Origin: Amorphophallus konjac
Lineage: Eukaryota; Streptophyta; Magnoliopsida; Alismatales; Araceae
Direction of reading: 5' to 3'
DNA: 64,000 nt
NCBI GenBank assembly: GCA_022559845.1
Contig: CM040128.1
Span: 271,628,698 to 271,692,697 of the forward strand
Shown: in pieces, positions 10,132 through 21,552 of the stretch
Position numbering within the stretch: position 1 is the first letter of the stretch
Layout of the letters: each line of letters starts with the position of its first letter
Notes under the pieces: generated by a model
Told to the model about the DNA's origin: nothing
Database searches by the model: none
Seen by the model: the letters and a program-made list of their open reading frames with translations, nothing else
Translations under genes and position numbers: made by a program

Positions 10132-12308
10132 GCTTCCCCATTTATTATATTCAGTTAGACTTTATGTGTGTTTAATTCGCATTTATTTCGTTACGTCCGG
10201 TTGGCCATTTTGAGTGTAATAGGGGCTTACGAGCATTTCGGACCCCGTGGGCCCCACAGGCCTCCCGGGCCCCACCCCATTGGGCCACCTCACCCCAGGG
10301 TCCCGCGTGGGGCCAGTCAACATGCCACATGGGAGCATCTAGAAGGTTGACTTGTATTTGAACACATGGGGGACAATGGACTTAAAAAGTCCAAGGAGGC
10401 TACCTACCTCCCACCTACCATTTTCAACCTTCCACCACCCCCCCTCTCCTTGGTCCAAGGGCCGCCCCCCCCCCCTTTAATATTATATTGTATTTTGTGT
10501 GTGTGTCACATGCCATCCTAGCCCTTCATCCCCATCCCCTAGATCCAATGGCTATGGATGGATGTGAGATGTAGACTATTTAAGGTTGTAATTTCCCATT
10601 TTATGCAATTAATGCCATTTGAAAGTTGGAAAAAAATCTCTTGAGCAGGCCTAGGCCGCCCCCTTCCTCTCTCCCTCTCCCCCTTGCAGCTGTGAAGGCT
10701 GACTCTTGGTGGTGTGACTCCACCCTATCAGTTCCGGTCGCCGCCGCCGCCGCCACGAGCCGCCATCGCCACCGCCGGAGTTCTGTCCGCGCAGTACCAC
10801 AGCAGCTTCTACGAAATTTCAGTCTCAGCCACGGCCTCAGATCGAGCTGGGAATTTTACTAGATGTTCCAGGGGTGTCCAGCACGTCCTCAGAATTTTGG
10901 TTGGTCATAAAGATCTCATTTGGTATTTTGTTATTTTCGTCCAATCCTAGTTTCCAGATCTGTCTCCTGTCTGTTTCTATTTCCACCCGCCCGGAGTTTT
11001 AAGTCTTAGGTCCACTTTTTGATTTTTGTTAGTTCACCGAATTTTACTGGGCATTCTGTCCACTATCCCCTCTATCCCCAAATTTTCTTGCATTTTTGTG
11101 AGTCCATCTTATATTTTACAAAAATCGAGTCCTTCCCTAGCTACAGTACTTTCTGCCAGTTCCCAGATCTGACCACCAGACACTCTAAACATCCTATCAA
11201 ATCACCACCACCTCGGAATCCAATTCCAAAAATTGTCCCAGCTTCATGGTTTGATTATCTACAAAGTTTAAGAAGAGCTTGGAGTCTGATTCCTACGGAA
11301 AGTAGGCGGTCAACGGTGGTTCTCAGACAAATACCCTGTAAATCTGATGTCTCGGTTACTGTACAACAGGGATTTGTAAATTCATTAAAGTCTAGATCCG
11401 GCTAGATCCATCAGATCTCTCTAAGTCTAGATTGAAGCATTTGAAGAGAGCTTTCCAACGATAGCTCATGCGTCCCGATCCGACGTCGGGATCGACCGCA
11501 GCGGCTGTTTTCGCCGGAGCGCGCGCAGGGAAAACAGAACTGAAATCCGTGGGCAGCCATTCCACAACTTGAAGATCGGACCCGACCGGCCACCAATCGG
11601 TGTCTCCGGCCGACCGCCGTCCGTGGAGGCGCGCCACCAGGGGTCTCCATCATAGTGGGACCCACCTCCGCAGATCCGGAGGACAGCGCCATCCGTGGGC
11701 CCCACGGGCCCGCAGAACCCGCCGTTCGGGAAGCACGAAAACGCGGAGTTCGACGCGTCGAGTCGACATCAAGATGCTGCCTGTCAACCTGATTTGCGTG
11801 ATCCCCGGGGCCCACATGTGACCTTTTACCTCCCTGCGTGGAGTGGGTCGAATCCTTTTGTACTGCTGTGAATTATGTTAACCGGGGGTCCGTAAGTCAG
11901 CCGGGGTGTCTTCGCCACGCCGGGTGCGTGGAGGTAAAGGTCTTAACTTCTTGGCGTTACATTGCTTAGCTAGTATACGGTCTTAGGCCGCTGCCGAGAG
12001 TGTAGGTTCCTAGCCCGTGTGTCCATGTCACCGCTGTGAGCGTGAGAGTGACCCGTCCCGCGACTCGATCCGAGTCCGGAAGTGAGTCTGACTACCTTGA
12101 ACTCTGCCGGTTCCTTAACCGCGCACGATCCACGCTTTCCCTCGCATGGGACGCCGAGTGAGCTTGTACTTCTGTTAGCGACGTTTTGCCACTAGGAGCT
12201 CGTAGTGTCGGGCTTAGTGTCTCCCTGGTGTGTATTGCTGGTCGCGTCTTCATCTAGAGTCCGAGGGTGGCACTGTATAGTGTCGTCTCCCGTGTCCGTC
12301 CCGCATCA
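10008..12308 (+). mobile_element. Element C 3' LTR
   Basis: About 99% identical to 2265-4563 by eye. Differences include single substitutions at several sites and a one-base change in the C-run near 10467. Its first 124 bases encode the C-terminus of Pol. Confidence 0.93.
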
Positions 12309-13099
12309 CCCTCCACTCACCCACTCTCTTCCTCTGCCTCCATCTCCATCGCATCTCCCCTTCGTGAGCCGCCTGCACCTCCGCCTCCCCTCTTATCTAA
12401 CCCGTATGCACATCGCCTCCCTGCTCCCTTGTTGTACCACCTTGCACCGCCACCGGCCACCTCGCGCCAGCATCACTGAAGGCCCCCACCTCCACACCGC
12501 CGCACCCGTCATCGTCGTCCACGTCGACTGCAGCACCACCACCGGACGCCGTCTGCTCGACCTCTGTTACCGCCGTTCGTCGCCTCAGCCGTGCCACCGC
12601 TCGCGAGCGTCCACGCCACCATCCCACACTGCTGCCATCGTCGCCCTCGCCATCTCCTCCCTGCATGCGACGTCAACTGCCGGCACCTCCAGCCGCGTCC
12701 ATCGCGCAGATCCACTGCCGCAAGCCACAAGCCCCAGGTCGCCGTCATCGTTCTTCCATCGCCGGCAACACCCCCTCGACGTCACCACCGGCCTCCTTAC
12801 CATCGTCCACCACCGCACCAGCCGCTGCGGACCACCCATGCACGCCCTCCGGACGCCCACGGCAGACCCCCCCTACTCCTCCACCTCCCGTCTTCTCTCG
12901 TTTCTCTCTCCTCCTCTTCCTCTATCTCTCTCGTTTCTCTCTCTCTCCCCCTCTGCAACTTCTCTCCCTGCCGGTTCTCTTCCCCCGCAGGCGACCTCAC
13001 CCTCTCTCTTTCTCCACTTCTTCTCTTCCCCCCGCCGCGTCTCTTCCTGCCGCCGGTCGGCCGGTTGCCGTCCGCCGTCGCCACCGGACGCCCACCACC

Positions 13100-13190
13100 G
13101 GCCTCCCCCTCTCGCCGCGATCTCTCTCTTTCTCTCTTTCTCTCTCTCTCTCATCTCGTGGTCTCTCTCCCTCCCATCTTTCTCTCTCTC

Positions 13191-13230
<40 letters not shown>

Positions 13231-13410
13231 CCTCTCCCTCTCTCTCCCGCGGTCTCTTTCTCTCTCCCCCCATCCGTTTCTCTCCCTCTCTCTCTCTCTT
13301 TCTCCCTCTCTCTCTTGCGTTCCCTCTCTCTCCCTCTCACGCTCTCTCTCTCTCTCCCCCATCCGCCTCTTTCTCTCTCTCTCTCTCACTCACTCCCGAT
13401 CTCTCTCACT
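13100..13410 (+). repeat. CT-rich microsatellite in element A LTR
   Basis: Imperfect CTCTCT tract with interspersed CCC and TTT. The paralogous tract lies at 30715-31065 and differs in length, so it evolves by slippage. It generates artefact ORFs in all frames. Confidence 0.85.
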
Positions 13411-13869
13411 CTCTTTTTATTTTTATATTTTTTTTTTACGTTCTCTCCCCACTCATCTCTCTGCATCTTTCTCTCTCCCCTTACCCGATCTCTCTCCTCT
13501 CTCTCGATTCCCCCTCACTCTTCTTTCTTTTCTTATTTTTTTAATTATTTATTCACTTCTCCCTCTCCCTCTCTTTTTTGCCTGCGACTTCCCCCTTCTC
13601 TACTTCTTATTTTATTCTCTCCTCTTCTCTCTCTTTATTCTCCCTCATCCCCCTCTCTCTTCTGTCTATTCTTTCTCTCTTCTGTCGCCAGAAGCTCCCC
13701 CCTCTCTTTTGCTTTCTGTTCTCCTTTCCTTTCTCACGTATTCTTTCCCGTAGTATATATATCATATACACATATATATTATATATATATACCTTATATA
13801 TATATATTTATATGTGTGTTTATATAGGTATGTGTGTCTGTATATAAATATATACACATATATTTATAT

Positions 13870-13871
<2 letters not shown>

Positions 13872-13943
<72 letters not shown>
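13872..13943 (+). repeat. AT dinucleotide repeat
   Basis: TATATA runs broken by one GTA. The other LTR copy (31490-31512) is much shorter, a clear length difference between otherwise near-identical LTRs. Confidence 0.85.
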
Positions 13944-14224
13944 GTACGTGTGTGTTCATATATTTCTTATCTAAGTATTTATATATAGCTATATATGTGT
14001 GTTTATATATGTGTGTATACATGTGTGTATATTAGTAATTAAATAAATTAATATATATAGGTATATTTATCATGCATAACTACTTTCATATATACATGTT
14101 TAAATATATATATATATATATGGATATATATCTATATAAATATTATTGTGTTCATTTATATTAGTCTTATTTTACCCTTTTGAATGTGCAGGAATAAAAA
14201 GCCGAGGCTTCGGCCCAATCAGCT

Positions 14225-14244
14225 CTCCCACGGGCCCGTGGGAG
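14225..14244. repeat. Perfect 20-bp palindrome in element A LTR
   Basis: CTCCCACGGGCCCGTGGGAG is its own reverse complement. The same palindrome is conserved at 31801-31820 in the 3' LTR. It sits about 30 bases after AATAAA, so it may lie near the RNA end or form a hairpin; the role is unknown. Confidence 0.8.
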
Positions 14245-15166
14245 CCGTTTCGTCTCACCACTTGCTCGTCCCGTGCTTGCATCGCCATCAGCGGCTCTAT
14301 TTTTTATTGTTATTATTTTATTATATATTTTGTTTGTTATTCACTTATTAGTGCCTTATTCTCATGCATTGTTATTATATCACTTGTCTAACTTAATTTT
14401 ATTTTCTGTTTGTTTGTTTTGCAGGGTAACCAACTCAAAAGCCCTCTTCTTCGGCCAGCCGAAAGAAGAGGAAGAAGGAGCCCATATCATCTCGCGTCAA
14501 AGGTAAAAGCGATCAACCAGTTTGGGTCCCTCGGTCCCTGGCGATCACACCACCAAACACGTGCTTGTAGTAATTTTTTATTTTATGTCTATAATACCCG
14601 CGGATAGCTAAATCCCGCACGGGTCTGTTTGTACTATAATCGGTCGCGGTGAGTCGTTCCACCGTGGTCATTTACTTTCAGCACTTCCTTTCTGCACTTT
14701 GTTATATTATTGTTAAAACCCCGCAGGATCAATGTCCCGCGGCGGTCTGTTTACTCTCTGTTATATTTTTGCTATTATAACTGTGTGAGGAGTGATATGC
14801 CGTTCCAAATTCTGAGTCTACGTGTATTTTTGTGTCCGCCAATTTCTACTACGTAGAGTCCCAGGATACGAACTCGGTATATGAAAAACTGTTCTCGGAA
14901 TGGTAGGTCACACCTACCAGGAAGGGGTTCAGTTTGCGTGAGAGGGTCTTCGGATCCCTATCTCTGCCTCGTACCGGAACTCGGTAAGTCTAGGTTCTCC
15001 ACGTCCCCGTACAGAGTGACCTTTCAGGTTATACTCTCTGCCGTCTTTTCTACATCGTCCCTTCCACGCACGCGTTTACATTTTCTTTCGTCATTTTTTT
15101 CCTTTCACTAAGAGAGGGAGAAACCCCATCTCTCTCTCAGTCCACCACGTGGCGCGTCCACATCTC

Positions 15167-15182
15167 TGGCGATCACGGTGGG
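15167..15182 (+). promoter_or_regulatory. Element A probable primer-binding site
   Basis: TGGCGATCACGGTGGG starts four bases after the 5' LTR end. It begins with the TGG complementary to the CCA tail that every tRNA primer has. I cannot match the rest to a specific tRNA. TGGCGATCAC also recurs at 14537 inside the LTR, which weakens the call a little. Confidence 0.5.
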
Positions 15183-15220
15183 ACCTCTTTTGTTTTCTCT
15201 GGTTACCCAAATATTTTCGA

Positions 15221-15365
15221 CACCCACGCGTGCCCCTCCACTCGGCACCCATGCGTGCCCCTCCACTCGGCACCCACGGGTGCCCCTCCACTCGGCACCC
15301 ACGTGTGTCCCTCCACTCGGCACCCGCGTGTGCCCCTCCACTCGGCACCCGCGTGTGCCCCTCCC
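15221..15365 (+). repeat. 25-bp minisatellite, block 1
   Basis: Five units of CACCCACGYGTGCCCCTCCACTCGG-type sequence (exact 25-bp period, 15221-15345) and a partial sixth. Each unit centres on CACGTG, ACGCGT or a one-base variant. It lies in the leader of element A, 60 bases after the LTR. A proline/cysteine-rich reading (15178-15630) is a by-product of the repeat. Confidence 0.9.
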
Positions 15366-15457
15366 TATTGCGCCCACGTGCGCTACATCATTTCCCTCGT
15401 GCACCACGTGCACTCCCCCGGTCTTTTGTGATTACTTAGAGGTCTGTGTTGTCTCGG

Positions 15458-15590
15458 CACCTACGCGTGCCCCCCTTCATTTGGCACCCACGTGTGCCCC
15501 CTCCATTTGGCACCCACGTGTGCCCCTCCACTTGGCACCCACGTGTGCCCCTCCACTCGGCACCCACGTGTGTGCCCCTTCTTATTGCGC
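15458..15590 (+). repeat. 25-bp minisatellite, block 2
   Basis: A second array of the same unit, with the variant tail CTCCATTTGG or CTCCACTTGG and mostly CACGTGTG cores. The two blocks are separated by a spacer with its own CACGTG sites, so the array probably arose by duplication of a larger piece. Confidence 0.88.
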
Positions 15591-15599
15591 CCGCGTGCA

Positions 15600-16227
15600 T
15601 CCCTCTAGTGCACCGCGTGCACCCCCTTAGTCTTCTCTTTTGTGATTTCTAGTCTATGTCGGCTCGGAAAAAAAGAACGGTTATATCCTACTCTATCTGT
15701 TTACTGCTTTTATATCTCTGTTATATCATTGTTATCTCTGTTATATTTGTGTGATTATCTCTGTGTTATTGTGTTATATATCTTTTATTCAGCACTGCAT
15801 TTCATGCATTTACCCTTTTTTTTCTTTTCTTTTACTTTTTTAAGGATTAACCTCTCTCGTGAAGGAAGGACTCTCCGTCGGGAATTCCTCTCGACGGACT
15901 AGGATCTCCTTCATCGGGACCTCCGTAAGTCTCCGACATCGAAGGATTCCCTCTTCGTTCACTGGGCAGGTTGTACCACTGAAGTACCCCGAAGTTAGTT
16001 ACCTATCCGTGGTGAGACGAGAGTCCCTAGTTCACAAGGCGGTAAAACAAAGGTGTAACTAAGACTTTTGTAATTTTTGTGTGAATTTTTACATATGTTA
16101 AAAAAAAGATAAAAAAAAAGAGTTAAAACAAAAACAAAAAAAAGGGACGTAAAGCATTCACTTGTCTCTTAATCTCTGTTAATTGTTTACTGGTGTTTGC
16201 TATTATGCTCTCAAAAGATTGTCATGG
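15600..16227 (+). other. Element A leader (untranslated)
   Basis: T-rich sequence with several TGTTATAT motifs at 15718-15785, then a mixed stretch and an A-rich run at 16098-16145 just before the long ORF. No coding signal was seen. Confidence 0.5.
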
Positions 16228-19200
16228 ATGGCTGCATATAATCACAATATTTTCAAGGCCAACGCCTATGAGTCCCAAATGCGTGACCCGGGTCACGACT
16301 CCTATGGAGTCTATAACTCAGATCGGGGCTACCAGTGTGAGCCACACGTCCAGCCCATGGACGGTCCATCATATGAGTCCTCTTATGGAGTACAAGCCAC
16401 TGTCGGGGGAGCTTCCTCCTCCATTAGTGCTCCCTATGCCTTAGATGTCCTAGGTCCTCACATCGATTCCCTTCCCCCTCAACAACTTGAAGCCATCCAG
16501 GCTATCATTAAGAGGGGTTCTACTTCTACCTCTCCCCTAGGTCATCCATGTGCTATAGGTGGTCCTCGTGCTGCTCCTTTTGAGGACCACATGGGCCAAC
16601 CACCTCCCTCATTTCAGCACCCCTCATGGCCCCAAAATCTGGCCGTCTCTCTTACCCCGGTTCGACCTGGTCATTCCATGGGCAAACCTTACTCCCTTTC
16701 TCCTTCATGGCCTTCATGTCAAGCCGCCCCTCCAGAGTCTCAAAGTCGACTCTCAACTTCACAAGTCACACCTCTCCAACAAGCTATCAGTGATAAAATT
16801 GATCAAATGGAGGAACAATTAAAGAGGATCACGAGTCTGCGACCTCTTCCTACTCCTCCTCAAGTTAACCCCCTTCACGCTAAAATCGCTGAAATAGATA
16901 AGGAGTGAAAGAAGGTAAGAGATGAGTATGAGCAAGAGCTTCTTTCAAGTCGTTACGATCAAATAGATGACATCTACACATCACCCATTTATCACGCTAA
17001 TTCATACGGCCCTCCGTCTCCACATCCATATTCATATACGCAAAACCCTCCATACCAATACACGTCACCTCACCTCATCAATACGCCTCCATCACAACAT
17101 CCATTTGAACCTAATAATTATGAGGAATTGCAAATGACACATGATCACATCTACGAAAATTTTGAATATTTACCCACTCCGAGGTTTCTTCGTTCCTTCT
17201 CTCTCCCACCACCACCAGAAGACTCCCCTGCTCAGGACGAAGTCACTGACCCAACCCCAACCTATGAAACATCATGGTATTATGATGATGGGTCCATGCT
17301 CCAGCAACCTACGTCAACGTACCATGAGTCTCCTACTGATTCTACCCCTATCTATGAGACGTCATGGTATTATGACGATCGATTCATGCTCCAGCAACCT
17401 ACATCAACGTACCATGAGTCTCCTACTGATTCTACCCCTATCTATGAGACATCATGGCATTATGATGATGGGTCCATGCACCAGCAACCCACGTCAATAT
17501 ACCATGAGTCAACCACTGATTCTGCCCTTACCTATGAAACCACCTGGTGTTACGATGACGGGTTTACACCCCAACAACCCGCATCAATGCACCATGAATC
17601 GCCTTCTATCCTTAACCCCCCACGTACCACCCATTTTCCACATGCCAAGCCTTCTACTGTTACCCCTTCGATCGCACAATTAACCCTCGCACCATTGGCT
17701 TCCACTGAGCATTCCATTAACCCTTGTTCCCAACCAAGTAATCCTTCATCGCCTTCACCTAAAACCTCCACGGAGCCTTCTATTAACCCTTGTCCCCAAC
17801 CAAGTAATCCTCCATCGTCTCCACCTAAAACCTCCACTAGCCTTGTAACTCCGAATACAACCATTCATGTTCCTCCACTCAACCTCATACCCAAACCCGT
17901 GATTAGTCCAGAGCATGGCCCATCTATTTTTACACCCGAGCCAACCTCGTCTGCACCCGAGCAGGAGGAGAAGCTCGTCGTGTTTCAACCTCCACCTACT
18001 CTTTTTACAACCCATTCCATTCAACCTCTATTACCCGCTGAGCCTGTTGCCTCCATCTCGCCTCCGCCACTTCAGGCTTCCACCATCCCTATAACTTCAA
18101 ACCCAACCCCTCTTACTCCTCCACTTGACCCCTTACCCAAATTCGTGGCTAACCCTGAGCAGGGCCCATCCATTTTTGCACCCGAGTCAACCTCATCTGC
18201 TCCCGAGCAAGAGAAGAAGCTCGCTGTGTTTCAACTTCCATCTACCCCTTCCATTGAACCTCCATTGTCCGATCATGTTGTTTCCGACTCACCTCTTTCT
18301 ATCACCTCTCGGAGTGGGTGTATTCTTATAAATACATGCGCCAAAGATGATGATCAAGAATCGGACAAGAAGAATTCGGTTACGGCTATGCCATTTAAAA
18401 TTCAAGATTTTATATGCCGAATGCCGATTCGCATTCTTGTGCCGGTTATTGTTGAGCAGCCCGAATCTCCATCTCTACCAATGTCCATCAAGAAGGACTC
18501 TCAGGAATTGGTGCTAAGTAAATCAAGGGCCAAAACAATAACGATCACGTTACTCATTGGCCAACATGTTTTCAAGGCCCTTATTACCCCTTGATCGGTC
18601 ATAGTCCAAATGGCCAATCAAAAGAAGAGGTTCTCCTCATGCATAGTGATGACATGTTCTACAGCCGAGGAGATGATGAACTCTATGCTCAAGGGTGGGT
18701 CAGGTCGCTCATTATTGGAAGCTTTTGACGTTTTGTCTACTCCCTACCAACTTCCATGCAAGGGGCGAACGTCTATGCTATCAAGCATATTCACACGCGA
18801 TATTCCAACGCCCTTGAGCAGTGCATCAAATAAGAAGCCCTTTATGCCGAAGGTCAAACTCCCAATGATAGATACCATCCATTTATCAAGGGAGTTATTT
18901 CTAACAGAGTCATTCCATGTCAAGATCCCTACTGCACAAGCGGGACTCTTAAACTTTTGCTATGATTATTTGCCAAGAGAGTTACCGTTCATTTTCGAAT
19001 GTCCAAGGGATCTTGTTACATCAAATGAGAGCATGTGGGCTCTGACTGCACCAATTGAACCGATTGGTCAGATAAGGATGAGGCCATCTTTTGAAGCACA
19101 TAATTGGAGAGAGCGGCCTACAAGGTCAAGAGGTCAAGAAGTCATGTTGAAGGTTGAGAGGCCACACTACGAGAGAGTATCCACCAGGAAGAAGGGAAAG

Positions 19201-20274
19201 CATAAAGTGAAGCTTAAGGGTGATAAATCCCATGTGGAGGAGCCATCCTGTAGCTCATCTACTTCATACCCTATTCCATCATTGCTTGTGCTGTTATTCA
19301 TCTTCTTTTTATGGGCAATCCATTGGCTGAGAGGACGCTTCCCATCATCTAGATCTACGCAATCAAGCTCCTCTTCTTCTCTAGGGTCTTTGGACCCTCA
19401 CATTCATCCTCCTCCGGAGCCTCCGGATCCTTACATTCCACCTCGTCCAGAATCTCCAGACCCCTATATTCATCCCCGTCCGGAACCTCTGGACCCCTCC
19501 ATGTTTAATTCCATATCTTTATCCATCTCTCATCCACGTTCGGGACTTGTGGACCCCGCTCTGTTTAGTTCCTTGTCTTTATCTGACCCTCATATTCCAC
19601 CCCCTCCGGAGCCTCCGGACCCTTACATTCCACCTCGTCCGGAATCTCCGGACCCCCATTTTCATATTCCTCCGGAACCTTCGAACCCATCTCTCTTTAA
19701 TTCCATATCTTTATCCACCTCTCATCCCTGTCCGGAACCTCCGGACCCCTCTTTATTTAATTCCCTACCTTTATCTATCTACCCTCACATTCCACTCCGT
19801 CTGGAACCTCCGGAGCTCTCCATGTTTAATTCCTTATCTTTATCCGTCTCTCGTCTCCCTCCAGAACCTTCGGATTTCTCATATTGTTATCCATCCCTCC
19901 TAGGGCATCGCGCCCTACCTTTTCATATCCGTCCGAAGTCTCCAGACCCTTCCGTCTTCCGATTTATCCTTTTGTTCTTCCAGGGTATCGCGTCCTTTAT
20001 TCTTTTCCTCCCTTTGAGTTACCTTTTTCCATACCTTTTCCCAGGGCATCGCGTCCCTCATCATGTTCTTCCTCCGGAACCTCCGGATCCATACTCCTCT
20101 GATTCTCCTCCTTTACATTTGGATCCTCCGAATCCGCCTCTCTCAATTCATCAATTTCTAATTCCCCTCGATCTTGATCCCGAGTCTGACTCGATTCATG
20201 TCATATTAATTGTCTCGGGCATCTGCCCGTTCTCATACTGCTTTCGAGGCTTTAGTCCTCACCTTTTTCTTTGA
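16228..20274 (+). pseudogene. Element A long proline-rich ORF with two in-frame TGA codons
   Basis: One frame runs from the ATG at 16228 (MAAYNHNIFK) to a stop at 20272, broken only by TGA at 16906-16908 and TGA at 18592-18594. About 1350 codons. The first third is tyrosine/serine/proline-rich. Four 30-residue repeats (YETSWYYDDGSMLQQPTSTY type) occupy 17251-17610 with an exact 90-bp period. A second repeat, EQGPSIFAPESTSSAPEQE-like, occurs near 17920 and 18160. A lysine-rich segment precedes a strongly hydrophobic stretch at 19270-19330 (SLLVLLFIFFLWAIHWL), a possible membrane segment. The end is a PEPPDPYIPPRPESPDP repeat region (about 19390-20110). I see no Gag, protease or RT motif. It sits where gag-pol should be. 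Function unknown; the TGAs may be decay (C to T) or readthrough sites. Confidence 0.6.
17251..17610 (+). repeat. Four 90-bp coding tandem repeats
   Basis: Units begin at 17251, 17341, 17431 and 17521 and encode YETSW-YDD-G-M-QQP-S-YHES variants. The first three are closest. The last is more diverged, with its tyrosine after the tryptophan changed (TWCYDD). The period is an exact multiple of three, so the repeats kept the frame. Confidence 0.9.
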
Positions 20275-20342
20275 TTCCTTTCTTATCTTGTAAATTCTTC
20301 TAGCCTCTGTCTAATCCTTTTTTATCACCATTCCTTTACAAT

Positions 20343-21552
20343 AAATTACAGCAGAAGACAGGAAAGCCATAAGGAGAGTTGCCCAGAGGTACACACTTGT
20401 TGGGAGATTGTTGTACAAAAGAAGTCTCACTGGTGTTCTTCTAAGATGTATCGACGAAGAGGAGGTCTGGAAATGTGTCGAGGAGGCACACTCTGGTGTG
20501 TGCGGTGGCCACGTAAATAGCCAATGCTTACTAAGAAGATCATTCGGCAAGACTTTTACTGGCCTACCATGGAGGAAGATTGTGCCGTCTATGTCCGCAA
20601 GTGTGTCAAGTGTCAACTTCACGCCAATAAAATTCATTCCCCATCTTCTTCACTTCATCCAGTATCCTCCCCATGGCCTTTCTCCATATGGGCTTTCGAT
20701 GTCATTGGTCCTCTTGGTAATCCTAACTCCCTCACTAAGTAAAAATCATTCATCCTTACTGCAACGGAGTACTTCACCAAATGGGCCGAAGCCGAAGCTT
20801 ACGTGGAAGTTAAAGCATCAACAGTCTGCAAATTCATCATGAAGAACATCATCGTCAGGTTCGGCATTCCAAACACGATCATCACCGACAATGGACCGCA
20901 ATTCATTTCTCAAGACCTTCAAGACCTCTGCAAAAGGTATAAAATTGCATTGCATCATTCATCACCTTATTATCCACAAGGTAATGGCCAAGCAGAGGCC
21001 ACTAACAAAACATTGATTAAAATCATAAAAAAGACATGTGAGTCTAACAAGTTCTTGGATTGGCCAGAAAAGCTCATCGAGGCTCTATGGGCCTATCGCA
21101 CCTCAATCCGTACCCCCACTGGGCAAACTCCGTTCGCCCTTACTTATGGGATGGAGGCGGTAGTTCCGTACGAAATTCTGGTTCCCTCTCTAAGAGTACA
21201 ATTGGATAAGGACCTCCCCCTCGACGAACGTCGTGATTCACTCCTTGCCCAATTGGAACTCTTAGATGAGAAACGGCTGGCCGCTGCCGAGCATGCACGT
21301 GTATATCAGAACAGACTCACACGTTTTTATCAAAAGAAGGTCATTGAAAGGAAATTTCAAGTCGGTGAAATGGTAGTGAAAAGAATCTTTGTAAAACCTG
21401 ACGGCCCACGTTCTAAACTCCAACCCAATTGAGAAGGACCGTACGTGATTCAGGCTGTGCATCCTGGCAACGCTTACAGGCTAGTCAATGCTGAGGGGAT
21501 CGAGTTATCCCACCCTTGGAATGGGCTTTATCTTAAGAAATACTACCCTTAG
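20343..21552 (+). pseudogene. Element A integrase relic (Tat-lineage Ty3/gypsy)
   Basis: Conserved integrase sequence follows the proline-rich ORF. The zinc finger shows HSGVCGGHVN and CVKCQ. The triad residues are present in WAFDVIGPL, IITDNGPQF and GNGQAEATNK; the GMEAV-PYEI-PSLR region and a C-terminal HPWNGLYLKKYYP end at the stop 21550-21552. Lesions: a frameshift near 20520 (between GGHVNSQ and LTKKIIRQ), TAA at 20740-20742, and TGA at 21430-21432 where a tryptophan is expected. The wording is that of the Tat/Ogre/Retand branch rather than the chromoviruses C and E. No RNase H precedes it. It is inactive as it stands, so integration would need an enzyme in trans. Confidence 0.88.

Larger units (their letters stand above)
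2265..12308 (+). mobile_element. Element C: chromodomain Ty3/gypsy retrotransposon (chromovirus)
   Basis: A full-length 10,044-bp element bounded by TGGTGCGG...CGCATCA and flanked by CCCTC at 2260-2264 and 12309-12313. The uninterrupted target is visible in A's other LTR near 29905-29915. LTRs are 2299 and 2301 bp; I counted about 22 differences by eye, near 1%, so the insertion is recent. The order is LTR, tRNA-iMet primer site, gag, protease, RT, RNase H, integrase, chromodomain, purine tract, LTR. A single frameshift in the RT region is the only obvious lesion. The integrase wording and the ORF running into the 3' LTR recall CRM-type plant chromoviruses, but I cannot fix the clade without a tree. 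Confidence 0.95.
12309..15162 (+). mobile_element. Element A 5' LTR, segment 2
   Basis: It resumes A's LTR after element C and matches 29908-32738. Layout: a GC-rich block to about 12870, a long CT-rich stretch, an AT microsatellite at 13750-14130, then mixed sequence with a perfect palindrome at 14225-14244 and AATAAA near 14192. The LTR end is GCGTCCACA at 15154-15162. Long serine/leucine-rich ORFs (12205-13827 and two other frames) come from the CT repeat and are not genes. Confidence 0.85.

Noticed and set aside
12205..13847. Long serine/leucine/proline-rich ORFs in three frames, and Arg/Glu-rich ORFs on the other strand
   Set aside because: They come from the CT-rich microsatellite of element A's LTR and recur in the other LTR (29963-31548) with shifted lengths. 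Open frames in all registers are a composition effect.
15221..15590. CRISPR-like array because of regular 25-bp repeats
   Set aside because: Units are directly adjacent with no unique spacers, and the context is a plant retrotransposon leader. It is a minisatellite.
20343..20850. Treating the three overlapping plus ORFs as separate genes
   Set aside because: They are pieces of one integrase reading separated by a frameshift and a stop.
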